From contig NC_059268.1 of NCBI RefSeq assembly GCF_017591435.1, positions 19,591,684-19,655,683 of the forward strand: 64,000 nt of DNA. The letters run 5' to 3'. The stretch is from Portunus trituberculatus (lineage: Eukaryota; Arthropoda; Malacostraca; Decapoda; Portunidae). The translations under genes were made by a program, and so were the position numbers. The stretch's first letter is position 1, and the number at the start of each line of letters is the position of its first letter. The notes below the pieces were generated by a model. The model saw only the letters and a list, made by a program, of their open reading frames with translations, did no database searches and was not told the DNA's origin. Shown here piece after piece: positions 36,251 to 49,281 of the stretch.

Positions 36251-36792
36251 CACCACCTCACTTTTGTTCTAGTACTGTGTGTTACTGTTCCGCATTACTG
36301 GAGAGAGAGAGAGAGAGAGAGAGACTTGGGTTGAAAGATGTTGTAATATGCATCTGTATTATAGGAATCTCATAAGACAACAGAGCATATTTACATTTTT
36401 ATTATAAGATATACCCTACTGTTCAGCTTAACCTAGATATGATAAATACCATAAATAACAGATATGGTATTAGTTTAGCCATCACATTAACACAATAGAG
36501 GAGATAGGAATACTCTTCCTTTTATTATCCCAAGTGAGAAATAATACATTTGTTTGGAATGTGATGGAAAAACCTTCCTGCTGAAGGACTCCCAAAGTTG
36601 CTCGTGTACACGTCTCTCCTGATATATGGCGAGGCTATCCTTAATAAGTAAGACAGCAAAAGAAAAGGGAAAATAATAAGCTTGTTGGTTTGGTAGCCAT
36701 GACTAAATACTGCTCAAAATAGTCGGTCTCGAGAGAATTCATTATAACCTACCAACTTGAATTAAATCTTGTAATCACATGCTCCCTTCTAG

Positions 36793-36859
<67 letters not shown>
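36793..36859. repeat. (AG)n microsatellite
   Basis: Pure AG run. Confidence 0.97.
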
Positions 36860-36862
<3 letters not shown>

Positions 36863-39355
36863 AGTCATCATTGAAACACGACAAAACCATTTCTCTCCTA
36901 AATCTTAGTAATAACAAGTGTTCATTTTTGTAATAAATTATTGTAATAACAATATTGGGTTACTGGTTATCCAATAGCTATTTTTCTTGCATTGTCGTGA
37001 ATCTATATCATTGATACTTATGTTCCAAACAAGCGATAATCAAGAATATTTATTTTTTGTAACAAATATGTTCAAGTTTTTATCTTCAAAATAAAATCAA
37101 ATTATTTTACTTAGAACAGTAGAACCTTTCATTAGTGAAGGGAAGGGTGAACAATGAATATGAATTTTTTTTTTTTAAGATTTTTCAGATTTGTAAGATA
37201 AAAGATAAAAGTAAAGATTTGGATTCATCAATTTGTTTAAAGTCAAAATATCCATTCAATAACTACCTATTGCATCAAAACTTTTGATTTATCAATTTAT
37301 TGGTTAATGGCAGATAAATTCACTGCTAGTTATCGTTTACTGGATATCATGATAATTTTTTTAGTCATCATGCCCAGCTATGGTAATAGGGAACTCCATG
37401 GAAAGTGAACAGTGCAATGTAGAGTTTGCATTGTTCTGAATATGGCTTATGAAACAAAATCATATTTGATAAGACAATAAAAGTCAGGCCATGAGGAAAT
37501 GAGTTAGTATATCATAAAGTTATTTAATAACTGATATCCTTCAAATAATAAACCTGTTTACTGACAGGTAATTTAGAAAATGCAAAATGTGTTGAACATA
37601 ATTTTATCAGATGCTTAGGCAATTAGCAAACCTAAAAGGCTATTCTTGAAGATATAGTTGTCATCAATCAGTATGGCTGATGCAACACATTTTACCAGCA
37701 ACTTCCTGTTACATATCCATGCGTTTCCATAGAACCTAACACAACATTACTGATGTTATCATTTGTAAATGGAAGTTCCATGATCACATTTCATTCTTAG
37801 GATCCTCATGGTGGCAGCCTATTAAGCAGTAAAGATATAGAAGAAAACAGGATTTAATGAATCTATTCAAAACTGTCAATTCTGAGTAATGTGTCAAAAC
37901 ATATCAATATCAAGACAACTTATCAATATAAAGAGAATCTTTTCTATTTTACAGCTCGCCTTGCATGTTGTACAAAAATAGACAATACTATAAATTCTTT
38001 TCACTGATCTTTTCCAGCCTGGAACATCACTAGATCTATTGCAGAGCTGCCTGCCTTGCTCATAAAACCTATGATTTTATGGATCTGCAGCACAACACCA
38101 ACTTTCATGCTGATGTAATGATATACAAGGTTTTTAAAGGTACAGTTTGTCTGAAGTTATGGTGCCATCCTCTCCATTATAAATATTCATGTTATTCTCA
38201 TTTCTTCTAAAGTTATAAAAAATTAATTGATCTTCCTACTAGAATTTGAGGCAGTCTGTTATGACCTATCATCTTTGCTGAGTTTACACCAAGCAAGACC
38301 TTTACCACACAATATATGTGATTAAGGGATGAAATCATTACCTACATAGTAATTCATCAAAATCTGTCCCATTATATCATCTTTAGAAATCCACATATCA
38401 TTATTATCATACATATTCTGCAGGCACACATATTTAAATGCTGCTGCTAAGAAGCCTGATCAGAAGTGGGAAGTACTCTGTGAAGTCAGAATGTAAGCAG
38501 CAATAAGTGGTAAGTATGAGATGTATGAATCTGTTTCCTAAGGAGTGGCTACAGTGATATGACTCGTTGTTATTCTCTTTTCCAAGTGACTAGGATGGTA
38601 GTGAAAGCCGCATTATACTAAATAGCAATGAGATGGTTGACTGAATGCCATCCTGAAAAGCCACCTCCTCTTCCTAATAGAACAATGTCAAAATATAGAT
38701 AAAAATTGAATGGTGAAACCTACTGAAAAACAAGGAAAGGTTTTAGTGGCACTAAATCAGAGCACAATAATACGTGAGTAGTAGCGTCACAATATCTTTT
38801 GCTTGAGGATTCGGATGTTTTTGAAGAATATTAGCACAGCAATCATGATTAACTTGATTTGTCGCCCTGCACGAGTAAGACGAATCAAAGACAGTAGTTG
38901 AAGCTAAGTTTCATGAAGTAGGAGTTGGTGGGCTGTAGCAGCAAGCCATGCAGCATGAAAGGAACACAGTTCTCACCTTAAAAAAGAATGAGTAGATGCA
39001 GCATCAAGTAAAAAATAAATAAATAAAAGTAGAGATTACAAGTGAGAGTATGAACTACTTGACAACTATGCATCTGCAATTATTTTACTAGTCTTGTGAA
39101 GATAGTACAATAGTGTGATATTCCTCCTCCTACAAGCTTGCCACTACAGGTGATCACCCATCCAACTCTTCCTCAATGTGATATGGCTTTGGCTAATGCC
39201 TCTGACTAGTTGTACACAAAGACAAATCCTGCCAATCACAGTATCTGGGTATAATTCAATATCCATAAACTGTTCCATTTGCCAGTACTTGTGGCTTCTA
39301 ACCTGAATATGATAATCTTAGCTACAACAGCACTGTCACAAAACAGGCAAGTTCC

Positions 39356-39535
39356 ATAAAAAAAAAAAATAAATAAATAAATAAAAAAAATAAAAAAATA
39401 AAAAAATAAATAAATAATAATAATAATAAATAAATGAAAATAAATAAATAAAAATAATAAAAATAAAATTAAAAAATAAGTAAAAAAAAAAAAATATATA
39501 TATAATAATAATAATAATAAAAATAATAAATAAAT
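39356..39535. repeat. A/T-only low-complexity block
   Basis: Almost entirely AAAT, AAT and poly-A units for about 180 bp. Confidence 0.95.
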
Positions 39536-40562
39536 GAAACCAGATCTTGTCCCAAGAGTACCTCCTCAAAGTTCCTCTTCATCTCCAACACCCTAAAGAT
39601 ACTGTATAGTTGTCCCACTGTGGCACACCATCATGTGACCACTATCTGAATCCTCCAGATAATCTTGTCCGTTGCTACACCACCACACCTTTCACATTAG
39701 AGCATTTTAAGCACTGTAACATTGACACATACACTGGGATCTCTCTCCATTCCAATAGCACTTCACTTCAGCCATGTAAGTAGTGCCACTAAATGCAGGG
39801 ATTTTTTTTTTTTTTTTTTTATCATGTCATCACTGTAGCATCACATTGCTTAGCCATGTTCTAATCACTGGTACAAACTTTGATGAAGTATACTGCATAT
39901 CAATTATTATGCTTTGCATTTTCTCACAAAACTTATAACAAGTTTTGTCATATCATCTTTCTTACAAATCAATTAAATTTTGCAGTAAACAATCAACACT
40001 AATTTAGAATAGACTTCATGCTTATTCAACATTAACTGTTCTTCTCCCACAACAATGTCAATTTCTTATAGCATCGAAGCTGTTAATAATGTCCATCACA
40101 CAAATGTAATTATGCAATAAATCTAATTTACTCATTAAAAAAAAAATAAAAAAAAAAAAAATAAAAATCAAATGATCAAGGAAATGAAAGATTCTCATGA
40201 ATCTTAACAGCCACACATTTCCTGGTGAATGGACAGTTACAAAGAACTAAAAGTTGAGGTACAAAATTTCCTGAATAAATTGCACTGGTCAATTCCTTGG
40301 ATGAATATCTATATAACAGGAGAGACCTGTACTAAGTACTTGCATGATTTACACCATGATTTGGTCATTTCTTCAATTTAAGCCATCACAATAAGTTTAG
40401 TGTTGCCAAAGTATCAAACTGTTCATTTAAGAAGTGTGAACAGGACATTCTCTTGAACCTTCTCATTCTTATGTGTCAATTTTACCTAGATTCATTTCTA
40501 TCTATAAAACAAAGTATACAAAAAACAATCACACCTTCACTGCTAACGTGATAATGCACTAG

Positions 40563-40877
40563 TTAACGTTTGCCATTATTGTAATTGATGGCTCGCATTG
40601 GTGCCTTAAAATTAGCAGCTGCTTGTTGCTGGATCTGGTATGCCATAGGGTGAATCTTAAAGCCATAAAGCCGTGGTACAAACTGATTAGCAGGTCTCTT
40701 GGGTCTGTATTCAGGATGGACCATGAAGAGCATATGGGGGAAACCTGTACCAAAGTAGGCCCCATCAATGTGGTGGTGGCGGGAGGACTTAGGAGTGTAC
40801 ACGTCACAACACTTAGGGCAGTACAACTTCACCATGGCTTCTCCAGGTACATCACTTAGTCCAATTGGTAACATTGG
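40563..40877 (-). CDS. CSNK2B: CK2-beta last coding exon
   Basis: PMLPIGLSDVPGEAMVKLYC to NYNNGKR and TAA; contains the second zinc-ligand pair and the alpha-contact region. Acceptor ATCTTTCAG. Confidence 0.98.
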   Translation of the reverse strand, partial: PMLPIGLSDVPGEAMVKLYCPKCCDVYTPKSSRHHHIDGAYFGTGFPHMLFMVHPEYRPKRPANQFVPRLYGFKIHPMAYQIQQQAAANFKAPMRAINYNNGKR

Positions 40878-43537
40878 CTGAAAGATAGATATTTCATCAG
40901 TTGTATTATTATTGGTGCAATATGTTTGGGATTAAATCAGATAACCACGTTTGGGTGAAGTAAATAATAAATGATGGTAACCTCACTAACTTGTAATGAA
41001 AAGTGCAGTATTCCCTATTTGATGTACAAATACAGTGGAGTCTGATTCTTCTAGAAAAGATTGTTGATCACAAGTTACCTTATATTCCATATTCATTCCA
41101 AGGTGAAGCTATGCTAGAGACCTCAATCTTGCTTTCTCAATATGCCCATACCATCTATCTATTTCCTTTTACCTATTCCATCAATCCACACTTCAGTCCA
41201 CTCACATAGGTGCTGATATTACATCTCTTATGTATATACAAGAATTTGTTGTTTTCCTCCCTTACATCTTGTCACTTGACTTGCTTTTCTCAGATAACTT
41301 GTTTCCACAGGACACAATCTCAACTGCTGTCCTATGATTGAAGTTTTTCATTCATATGTCAATGTCAGCATAATACATTCATCCTTTACACCAGTGGTTC
41401 CCAACCTGTGGTACGTGTGCCACTAGTAGTATGTGAAGGCCTTCCATGTGGTACATGAGTACTTTCGGAATCATGTGTGATTTTTAGTTAGATTAAATCA
41501 ATTAATTTGTCAGAAGAAAATTATTATTGCCTCGCACAAGATAATCTGGCATCAATCAGCTGGTGGAGAAGAAACAGATGCATCCCTCGCATTAAAATGT
41601 GTTGTGTTTCTGGTTGTTAATTTATTTGTGTGTTTTACTTGTGAATAAATTGATATTTGCTGGAATTGAAATTGTCTGGAACTAGGTGGTACACAGGGAC
41701 TGTATGGGACCTTCAAGTGGTACTCGCTCAGGAAAAGGTTGGGAACCACTGCTTTACACAAATAAACATATTTCTCCTTTTGCTAACATTTGTAAGTGAT
41801 TCTATAAAATGCCTGGCTATCATGCTCCTCTCCCGTATCACTTCATCCGTTTTACTCTGTGTACATAATATTGTCTCCATACACATTAATGACTTATTTC
41901 CTCTTCCATTATTGCCTTAAACCTGTTGATCATAATTAGGTGCAATAATAAAATTTAGCATGAAAAAAAATCACTGATAATAACCTTACTGGTAATAACT
42001 GATAACTGGCCATAAATCATTGTCCAATAATGAATAAATCAATAAATCTCATATTTTAACACTTGATGACAATATTCATATTGCTATTGAAAAATTCAAT
42101 AAATCCAAACCTTTATTTTTATCTCTATTTTAGAAAATTTGGAAAACATCAAATTCAATATTCATCTTGTCTCTTATCTAATGAAAAATATTGTTTTAAA
42201 CAGGAGACTGTCTTTCCATAAAGCTAGAGATTCAACTCACCTGATTTTCACAGTAGACTCTTGGACAGTGGCCAAAATCACCTGCTTGATATTTTTCAAT
42301 CATCTGTGCAATGCCACGATTTGTGAGGATGTATCGAGCATGGATGAGGCCATACAACATCTCTGCTGCCTGCTCTATAAGGTCACTCTGGTGTGGTATT
42401 TCTTCTTCCTCATCTGCTGACAAACCACATACTATTGCAAGGGAAACTCAATAGCTCATACAAATACAAAAAAAAAATTATAAACTGACTGACAAATGTG
42501 TTTAACACCTCCGCTGTGGAAATCTTCTCCAGTTTTCATATTCTGCTGAATGCATTTTTTTTTTTTAAGTGGGATGGTCACCAGCCAAGGGCAACAAGGA
42601 CAGCAATAAAAGTCCCATTGACATACCAATCAATCAACAGTATAACCACCAGTTATGACTTTTCATCACTAGGTGACTGGTTCACACCATTAACTTAGGC
42701 CAATCCAGTTTTCCATAAAGATAACCAGTATTCTGTTTCATTTTAGACATAAGTGTGTACTGGACCATTAATCTTTCTTTTTTCTGGTCAAATGTTATGA
42801 TATATATGTTTGGTCCTTATATGTACTGATGTTCATTTCATCAGTCAAGTCAAAAATTACATACACAAAACTAGGCATCTCTTAACATCCTCCCTCCCTT
42901 GCACTGGTGGATCAGAAAATAACCACAAAACTTTTCATAGACAAATCTTGTACAATAAAACATTGAAAATTTCAGAGTTTATAGCAGACTAAGTACCTGG
43001 CTCTAGATCCAGGATCATGTCCAATGCCTGGCGGTAGTGTGGCACCTGCTCATTGAGGCCAGTCAGGTTGAATTTGTCTTGTATATAGTCTTCATCCACC
43101 TGAAGCAAACATCACCACATATGATAGCTGAATAATAGACATTGAGTTTTAAACAGAAAGAACACACACATGCACAAACACATACACATTATCTCTAAAA
43201 ATGTGTGATAATGGATAATAAATGAAGTAAGCATGTTAAGTGACAATTGGCAACTGATTTTATAAATACATTATTACATTTTTTTCAGGTTGTGAGCAAT
43301 TATGTATGTTTGGAACTGTACATTAAATACAATTCTTCAGCTCAATAGAGTTGCACCTCTAATGACACCATCTGTGTGGAAAATTAACTAAAATAACTCA
43401 TATGCACATAATTGATGAATATTACTATTTGCAGGGAAACTTAGATATTGAGGATTTCAACTTACCTCACAGAAAAATTCATTTCCCCTGAGGCCACAGA
43501 ACCAGGCAATCCATGACACTTCCTCTGAACTGCTCAT
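40563..43537 (-). CDS. CSNK2B: Casein kinase II subunit beta (four coding exons)
   Basis: Four exons join in frame to 221 codons (human 215). The protein starts MSSSEEVSWIAWFCGLRGNE. It has the acidic loop DLEPADEEEEI, the zinc-ribbon cysteines (CPRVYC at about 109-114 and CPKCCDVY at about 137-144) and HHHIDGAYFGTGFPHM, all nearly identical to animal CK2-beta. CK2-beta dimerises through the zinc ribbon and holds two catalytic alpha subunits, setting substrate choice of this constitutive Ser/Thr kinase in nucleus and cytosol. The tail (NFKAPMRAINYNNGKR) differs from the vertebrate one, as expected. The ATG lies four bases after an AG acceptor (TTTTTTATTGCAG), so an upstream exon exists. Candidates are at 48744-48886 and 48984 upward. 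Confidence 0.98.
40878..42240. other. CK2-beta last intron
   Basis: Contains the hAT MITE at 41392-41751; otherwise AT-rich with nothing recognised. Confidence 0.85.
41392..41751. mobile_element. hAT-type MITE with intact target duplication
   Basis: 360 bp bounded by CAGTGGTTCCCAACCT and its exact reverse complement, a hAT-like terminus. CTTTACAC occurs directly outside both ends (41384-41391 and 41752-41759), an exact 8-bp target duplication as hAT transposases make. No transposase inside, so it is non-autonomous. Confidence 0.95.
42241..42416 (-). CDS. CSNK2B: CK2-beta third coding exon
   Basis: DEEEEIPHQSDLIEQAAEML to CPRVYCENQ, with the first zinc-ligand cysteines. Acceptor GTTTGTCAG, donor GTGAGT. 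Confidence 0.97.
42997..43099 (-). CDS. CSNK2B: CK2-beta second coding exon
   Basis: VDEDYIQDKFNLTGLNEQVP to LDLEP. Acceptor TTTGCTTCAG, donor GTACTT, phase 1 out. Confidence 0.97.
43466..43537 (-). CDS. CSNK2B: CK2-beta first coding exon
   Basis: 24 codons, MSSSEEVSWIAWFCGLRGNE then FFCE; donor GTAAGT. The exon itself starts at 43541 after an AG acceptor. Confidence 0.97.
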
Positions 43538-43754
43538 CTTGCTGCAATAAAAAAAATACCGTCATTATACAATGCATTACATCGCTCCTGTAATGTCATG
43601 AATATTATATCCTCACTAACTTCCCAGTGAGTGTACTGATATTTAGTAGTTTTCAATCTATATGTATTGCTTAGCTGTCTGTAGCAGCCATACTACCAGT
43701 GCAATGTGTAAAGGAGATGAAATGTCAAGGTAAGTAAGCTATACATTTTGCAGA

Positions 43755-44180
43755 TGGACAAAAATCAGCTCGAGATATGAGTTTAATTCGTTCCGTGAAG
43801 GGGCTCACATCTCAAATTTTTTTTCCCCATTGAAATGCCATTAATCTGTTCCAGCCTCCCCAAAAAAACACTTCTATTTTCTTTTTTTACGTGTTTTCAG
43901 GTACAAAAAGGTATTTATAAATAATAATTATTGTATAGAAACATAATAAAACATAACAAAAGATAATATAGATGGATAAACTACTATTATAAAGTATATT
44001 TATCTGGGAAGGTGCATTCCATGGGACATTACTCTACTGCATCCCCACCCTCACTTGGGACTGTCAATCAGCTGGAGTGTACAAATATAGCCACCCACAG
44101 AAAACTGGCTGCCCTAATAATCACAGAAAAGCTCGTTGGCTATCCTGTAAACATTATTCATTGAACAAATGAAGTTTAAG

Positions 44181-44277
<97 letters not shown>

Positions 44278-44828
44278 TGGGAGGTGGGGTTAGAGCTCAA
44301 AACCGCCACTGCAAAGCCGCAGGTTTGTTTACCTTATTCTCCCATCTCAATGATAAGTGTCGGTGAAGTAGGTAGGCGGAGATGGAAGATATTTGTTTGG
44401 CCTTTTCAATGACATACACATGCATACTTTATCAATGCATAAATAATATACATAAAAAAAAGACAAAGTTTATTTAATGTTCTTACCTTGGAGAGAGACA
44501 TTTTTGGCTTATGGTGGTGAATGGAGGGAGGGATGGAGGGATGGAGGGTGGGAGGGATGCAGGCACCATTCACACAAACATTTAACTTTAATTAAAACTA
44601 CACTTACTTAATAAAAGGTAAGTAAATGATATGAAAATGATGAAATAACAATCACATACATGAGATCTGCGGGAAACACGATGATACTCGCTCTATTGAG
44701 GCTGGACCAATGCCCCAAGCCATCGACCTGCAGCAACATCCCCAAGCGTGACTTGTATCTCAAAATTTTACTTTGCTTGTATCTCAAATAAAAAAAAAAA
44801 AAACTAAATCGTAGCTCGTATCTCAAGG
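43755..44828. mobile_element. Possible non-autonomous DNA transposon
   Basis: CTCGAGATATGAGTTTAATTC near 43770 resembles the reverse complement of the right edge (TTGAGATACGAGCTACG at about 44810-44826). An AG microsatellite lies inside. The terminal match is short, so this is tentative. Confidence 0.35.
44184..44275. repeat. (AG)n microsatellite
   Basis: Pure AG run. Confidence 0.97.
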
Positions 44829-45114
44829 TGTGTAATTCACCTCGGTAGGCTACTGGTCACCCAGCCAGTCTTCCCCATTACAGAGCGAGCTCAGAGCTCA
44901 TAAACCAATCTTCGGGTAGGACTGAGACCACATCAACACACAATACACACCGGGAAAGCGAGGCCACAACCCCTCGAGTTACATCCCGTACCTATTTTTA
45001 CTGCTAAGTGAACAGGGGCCACACATTAAAAGGCCTGCCCATTTGCCTCGCTGCTTACTGGGACTCGAACCCTCTCGATTGTGAGTCGAGAGTACTAACC
45101 ACTACACTCCACGG
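44828..45114 (-). mobile_element. tRNA-Val-like SINE, copy 4
   Basis: Reverse-strand copy closest to copy 3. On the minus strand the head has GTAGTGGTTAGTACTCTCGA with anticodon loop CTCACAA, and the body has GGCCCCTGTTCACTTAGCAG. The end is AATTCACCTCGG's complement followed by TTACACAC. The head abuts a CA repeat (GT at 45115-45133 on the plus strand). Confidence 0.9.
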
Positions 45115-45383
45115 TGTGTGTGTGTGTGTGTGTACTGTGGACCCTTGGACTTCGAACAAAAACTGAGATAAATCTAACCCTCGGAGGTCGAACAAAATTC
45201 AGACTTCGAAAAACCTGAAGGTGGCTGAATCAGGGTGATGCTACCATCGTTGTTTGGAGATAAACATCAATTCCCTGTTTGTTTTGGTTCCATATTGTCA
45301 CCTTCCTCTTATTACCCGCTGGGAGTCAGGACATTTGACCAGTTTTTCATTTGACCAAAGCCACTTAACCAGGTGGTTGAGTA

Positions 45384-46157
45384 ATACATTGGTGCCTCAC
45401 AATAACAGACACTTTGGGGGTGAGGGGTTGTCTATTATCGCGAATTGTCCACTACTGAGAGCAGTTTGTCTATGAGATGCTTAAACATCCCCTTTCCCTT
45501 TTTTGGTAATTTATTCTCTTTTAGCAATGCAAAACAATCTTTTTATAATCTAGCCCATCTTATTCTACACTCAATGTTCAAATAAGAGTTCATTATTGTT
45601 TAAGAAGTTACACTACTAAGAATAAACAAATTAATTAAAGATATAGCTTCACATCTGTTGTAATGACCAATTCCCATGTGGTTCAATGGCATCTTTAACA
45701 AGCACTTAATGATTGCCTAAAGGACATTGGGGAGATGACAAAGGAGTGAGGAAGACAAGGGATCATCAGAGTTAGAGTAGTCTAACTCCACACTATTGCC
45801 ACCTCTCCATAGATCAAGAGTTTGGCTTTTTTATATAAAACTGCTCCACCTCCTTACCTTCTGTCTGTCTTTCTCTCTCTCCCTCAGTTTTCTACATAAA
45901 TTAATGCATTTCTGAAATTACTTCCAAAGTCCTTCCAACTTTTGTTCCACATTGCCGTTGAGATAAAAATTAAGGCGTGTTCTCTATAGAAAAGTGTCCC
46001 TCATTATAAATGTGGCATCTTAGCAGGGAAGTATGACATTATTGACCGCCAGGCCCGATAGTTCACAGGCTTGCACCTTATGCTGCAAACTCGCCATATG
46101 GCCACCCTCATAGCCAATCTAAGGCAGTAATCTGGAACGTGAACAAGTACTTCTTGA

Positions 46158-46250
<93 letters not shown>

Positions 46251-46871
46251 AATCAGGCAACTGTGTTGTTTACATTACTTTTGCAACCTAATTGCAAGAA
46301 GAAAGTCTAGTCCACTTCATACTAAATTACCCTCAGTCAAAAGAAGAAAGATATCAAATTGTAGATCTCCAAATACCAGTAAATGAAGAAAAAATCAAGT
46401 GATTCAAGGGTTTTTGTGTTTATTGTCTGCACTTTAGTCAGCCATGGCACTCACTCTCTAACTCTCTCTCTCTCTCTCCCAGTGTGGATGTTTCATTATT
46501 CTCGCTTGCCCAACATCATTCAAACAGAAATGCACAACTAGCATTTCACTTTGGCAGGCCATGGGTCCAACCAGCCTAGATCCACAAACCACCGAGAATG
46601 TCAATCCGGGGACCCCACAGGCAAGTAGTCGCCACTCTCCACTTTATTACAACTTTTTGTAAATCATAGACACACAAAATGAGTTACAGTGCTATCCAGT
46701 ATGCCTTTTTTTGGCTTTTTATCGTGTCTTATGTGTATTCATCCACGCAGCCACTCAAGAACTCGTGAAGGGAAAAAAAAAAAAATTATAAGTCCCCCAA
46801 AATTGGTTAGTGTCTGACCAGTGACCAATCCATTATTGAGCGAAATCCCTTATCATGAGGCATCACTGTAT
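45384..46871. mobile_element. Possible Tigger/mariner-type element with inverted ends
   Basis: TACATTGGTGCCTCACAATAA at the left and the reverse complement TACAGTGATGCCTCATGATAA at the right agree at all but about four of the first 20 positions. It contains the GA-tailed repeat at 45780-46249. It sits within weaker outer ends near 45132 and 47240 (TTGGACTTCGAAC and GAAGTTCGATTG), suggesting nesting. Confidence 0.45.
45780..46249 (+). repeat. Dispersed repeat with (AG)n tail, copy 1
   Basis: Similar along its length to 49282-49761: CACTATTGCCAC, CATTGCCGTTGAGATAAAAA and CAGCCAATCTAAGGCA-type blocks occur in the same order, and both end in an AG microsatellite. Confidence 0.75.
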
Positions 46872-48743
46872 TTCATTCAAGTACACTGATCTCGTAACTA
46901 ACAAAAATATTTTTCAAGTAATGTAGTGACAAGGTGTAACAGACATGAAATAAAGAATCCACATAGGACTAACTGACAATGCTATTGGTAGTGCTGCCAC
47001 CACCATCTACGTGTGCCATGAATCTTGCTACCAAAAGATAAATATTGATTTTACATAATTCAATCCTTATTTACTTAGGAAAAAAATCTGGGGTTTTGGA
47101 ACAGATTAAAATGGTTTACATTGTTTCTAATGGCGAAAACCATTTCAGATTTTGAATAATTGGCCATCAAATAGCCTTCTGGAACGGACATCGAACAGCC
47201 TTCTGAAACTAATTATGTTTGAAGTTCGATTGTACCCTATGCACACCACACCTATATGCTTAGGTAGTATTCTTACTGCGCTATATGTCTGTGAAATATT
47301 TAGTCCATGAAAGCTTAATATTCACCCAAGAAAGGGTTCTGAAATCCAAACAGACTGACAAAATCCAAGTTCAGCTACTGCCTAGTTTCTGTCCACCTCT
47401 TTCCCCTCTGATATGTGTTCATCAAAGCTGGGCGCAACTTTAATTTTTTCAGGTGCTACTTTGACTTAATGACTTTGATGCCACATCTGGGTGCAACCAT
47501 AATCTTATTTTTGGCCTCACCCGTGCGACTTGTGACTGCAACTTTTTTTTTCCCAGTGTGACTTTGCTAAATTACAAAGTAAACTTTAGTGCAATAGCAG
47601 AAACTTGTTTCTACAACACATTTATATTTTTTTTCATTTCTTTAGTTAAAACACACCCTAAACTAATAACGACAGGTCATCCTCCTCCTTAATCATATTC
47701 TCCAGCTGTGGCAATCTTATCCAGAAAAAAGTCATCTTTGTTCTTGTTTAAAGCCAAGGAAAATTGGCAGTGCAACTTTGCTTAGTCCTATTCAAAATGT
47801 TTGTGACTTTGAAATTCATGGTGCGGCAAAGTCACAATTTAATGCTGAAAGCTCAGCTTTGGGACTAATACATGTAAGTACTATTCCATTGATCCTTAGC
47901 AATCTATTGTGGACCCAAAATGCTAGATTAGGTTATATTACATTAGGGTTAAGTTAGATTAAAGATTAGGTTTAGTTTGTTTAAATTTAACTTTAACTAC
48001 TGTCAAAATTAAATTTATTTTCCAACTTAGCCAAATTTGGCCTCTTAGACATTCTTTGAATTATAAATTTGGCTTTACTAACAGATTTCCAAGCTTGTTG
48101 GTCGTAAGATGGATGTAGTGGTGAAAGGGTGAAAGGCCACATTCTGCAGCTTTATCTACATAAAGAGGTTAACTTATGGAATAGCTTGGCAGATTTGTTT
48201 AGAGATGATGTTGGGTAAAGAGCTGTTCCTTCTGGTGATCTATTGCCATGTAAATACTTGTATTCCTACAGTCTTATAAAACGTTCACTTGACATCCCTT
48301 TATAGGATAAAAACATACTAAATCATATTGTGAATCTTGCCAATTATATAAACAAACGGAGGAACACAAAACGATCTCTTATACATACAACCTAGGCTGG
48401 CCACCACTCCTCAAAACACGCCTTTATAAATAGCTACTGTGCTCCCAATTCATAGATCCCTCCTCATATCTCAGAAGACAGCACGTTGTAAAAAAACGTC
48501 ACAGTTACACTAAGGGCTCTGGTGCTTGCTTTGGAGACTAAACATGAGGCAATGGCCTTAATATAACATAAGCAAGGCCATTTGCAACCCGCCTTCATAT
48601 GTCCTTTACACACTGCACTGTTTCTCAACTTCATATTTTTAGCCCAGCTGGAAAACTTGAGAGCACGCATACTAAATACGCTGCACTTTTGACCCAGAAA
48701 TACGTCGGTGGAGAAGGAAAACTCAGTCAGTGAAAATACCTAC
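46872..48743. other. Non-coding stretch
   Basis: Apart from the possible outer transposon end near 47240, I see AT-rich unique sequence and no gene. Confidence 0.6.
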
Positions 48744-48886
48744 CGCTTCCTTTGGTGAGGCGAGGAAGGTGGCGCCGCTGGTGCCCTCTCTTGGCGGCCG
48801 CTGCGACTCACCATTGCCGCCGAGGGGGTCCCGAGGAAGACAGGCGAGGCTGTCTCGCCGCTCACCCCTTCCACTTGTTTCATCTC
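48744..48886 (-). other. Candidate upstream exon of CK2-beta
   Basis: GC-rich segment with acceptor TTTTCTATAG and donor GTAGGT. From an ATG at 48883 the frame stays open to the donor and, spliced to 43541, runs in frame into the CK2-beta ATG, adding 48 residues (starting MKQVEGVSGETASPVF). An inner donor (AATG then GTGAGTCGC) would make it purely 5' UTR. No homology supports translation. Confidence 0.4.
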
Positions 48887-48983
48887 CTATAGAAAAAAAT
48901 AGTAACCGTAAAAAAATATCGGAGATGGAAATAAAGAACAGAAGAAAGTAAGAAAATGGAGCGTCCCATGAATAGAGACTTAC

Positions 48984-49160
48984 GGGAAATATCGAGTCCG
49001 CGCCGCTCACATGCTGCACTTCTCTACTTCTTGTATTACTTCTCCTTAGCCACGAACGAGTCCTCAGTCGTTTCTACAAAATCAGCAGAGCAATAGCAAT
49101 GGTAGCCAGCTTGTCGGAATCCATCTTGATCTTACGAATACTTTTGCCTGCAGTTTCGGG
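48984..49160 (-). promoter_or_regulatory. Candidate CK2-beta first exon and promoter
   Basis: Sequence ending GATATTTCCC before GTAAGT would be a 5' UTR exon. The surrounding 48750-49160 is relatively GC- and CpG-rich in an AT-rich setting. The transcription start is unknown and the upper boundary is a guess. Confidence 0.3.
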
Positions 49161-49281
49161 TGGCAGGAGCCTGCAGCCGAGAAAAAAAAAAAAAAAATGT
49201 CCCGAGTAAACCAGACTATAACTCAGCGTAGCCTAAATTAACTAGCCATTTTAGACTTTACTCTTTAGGGAAGGGTTTCAC

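Larger units (their letters stand above)
35883..40562. other. Intergenic region between METTL24-like and CK2-beta
   Basis: AT-rich, no convincing gene. Holds a CRE palindrome at 36243, AG microsatellites at 36300-36325 and 36793-36859, an A/T low-complexity block at 39356-39535 and several poly-A or poly-T runs. The lower-coordinate end of the CK2-beta 3' UTR must lie just below 40563. Confidence 0.65.
43542..48743. other. Probable first intron of CK2-beta, repeat-rich
   Basis: No coding gene recognised. Contains a possible pogo-like element (43755-44828), SINE copy 4, nested terminal-repeat elements (45132-47240) and two AG tracts. If the candidate exon at 48744 is right, this is a 5.2-kb intron. 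Confidence 0.5.

Noticed and set aside
48723..49019. 98-codon minus-strand frame
   Set aside because: It reads through clear acceptor and donor sites; the spliced exon model at 48744-48886 explains the segment better.
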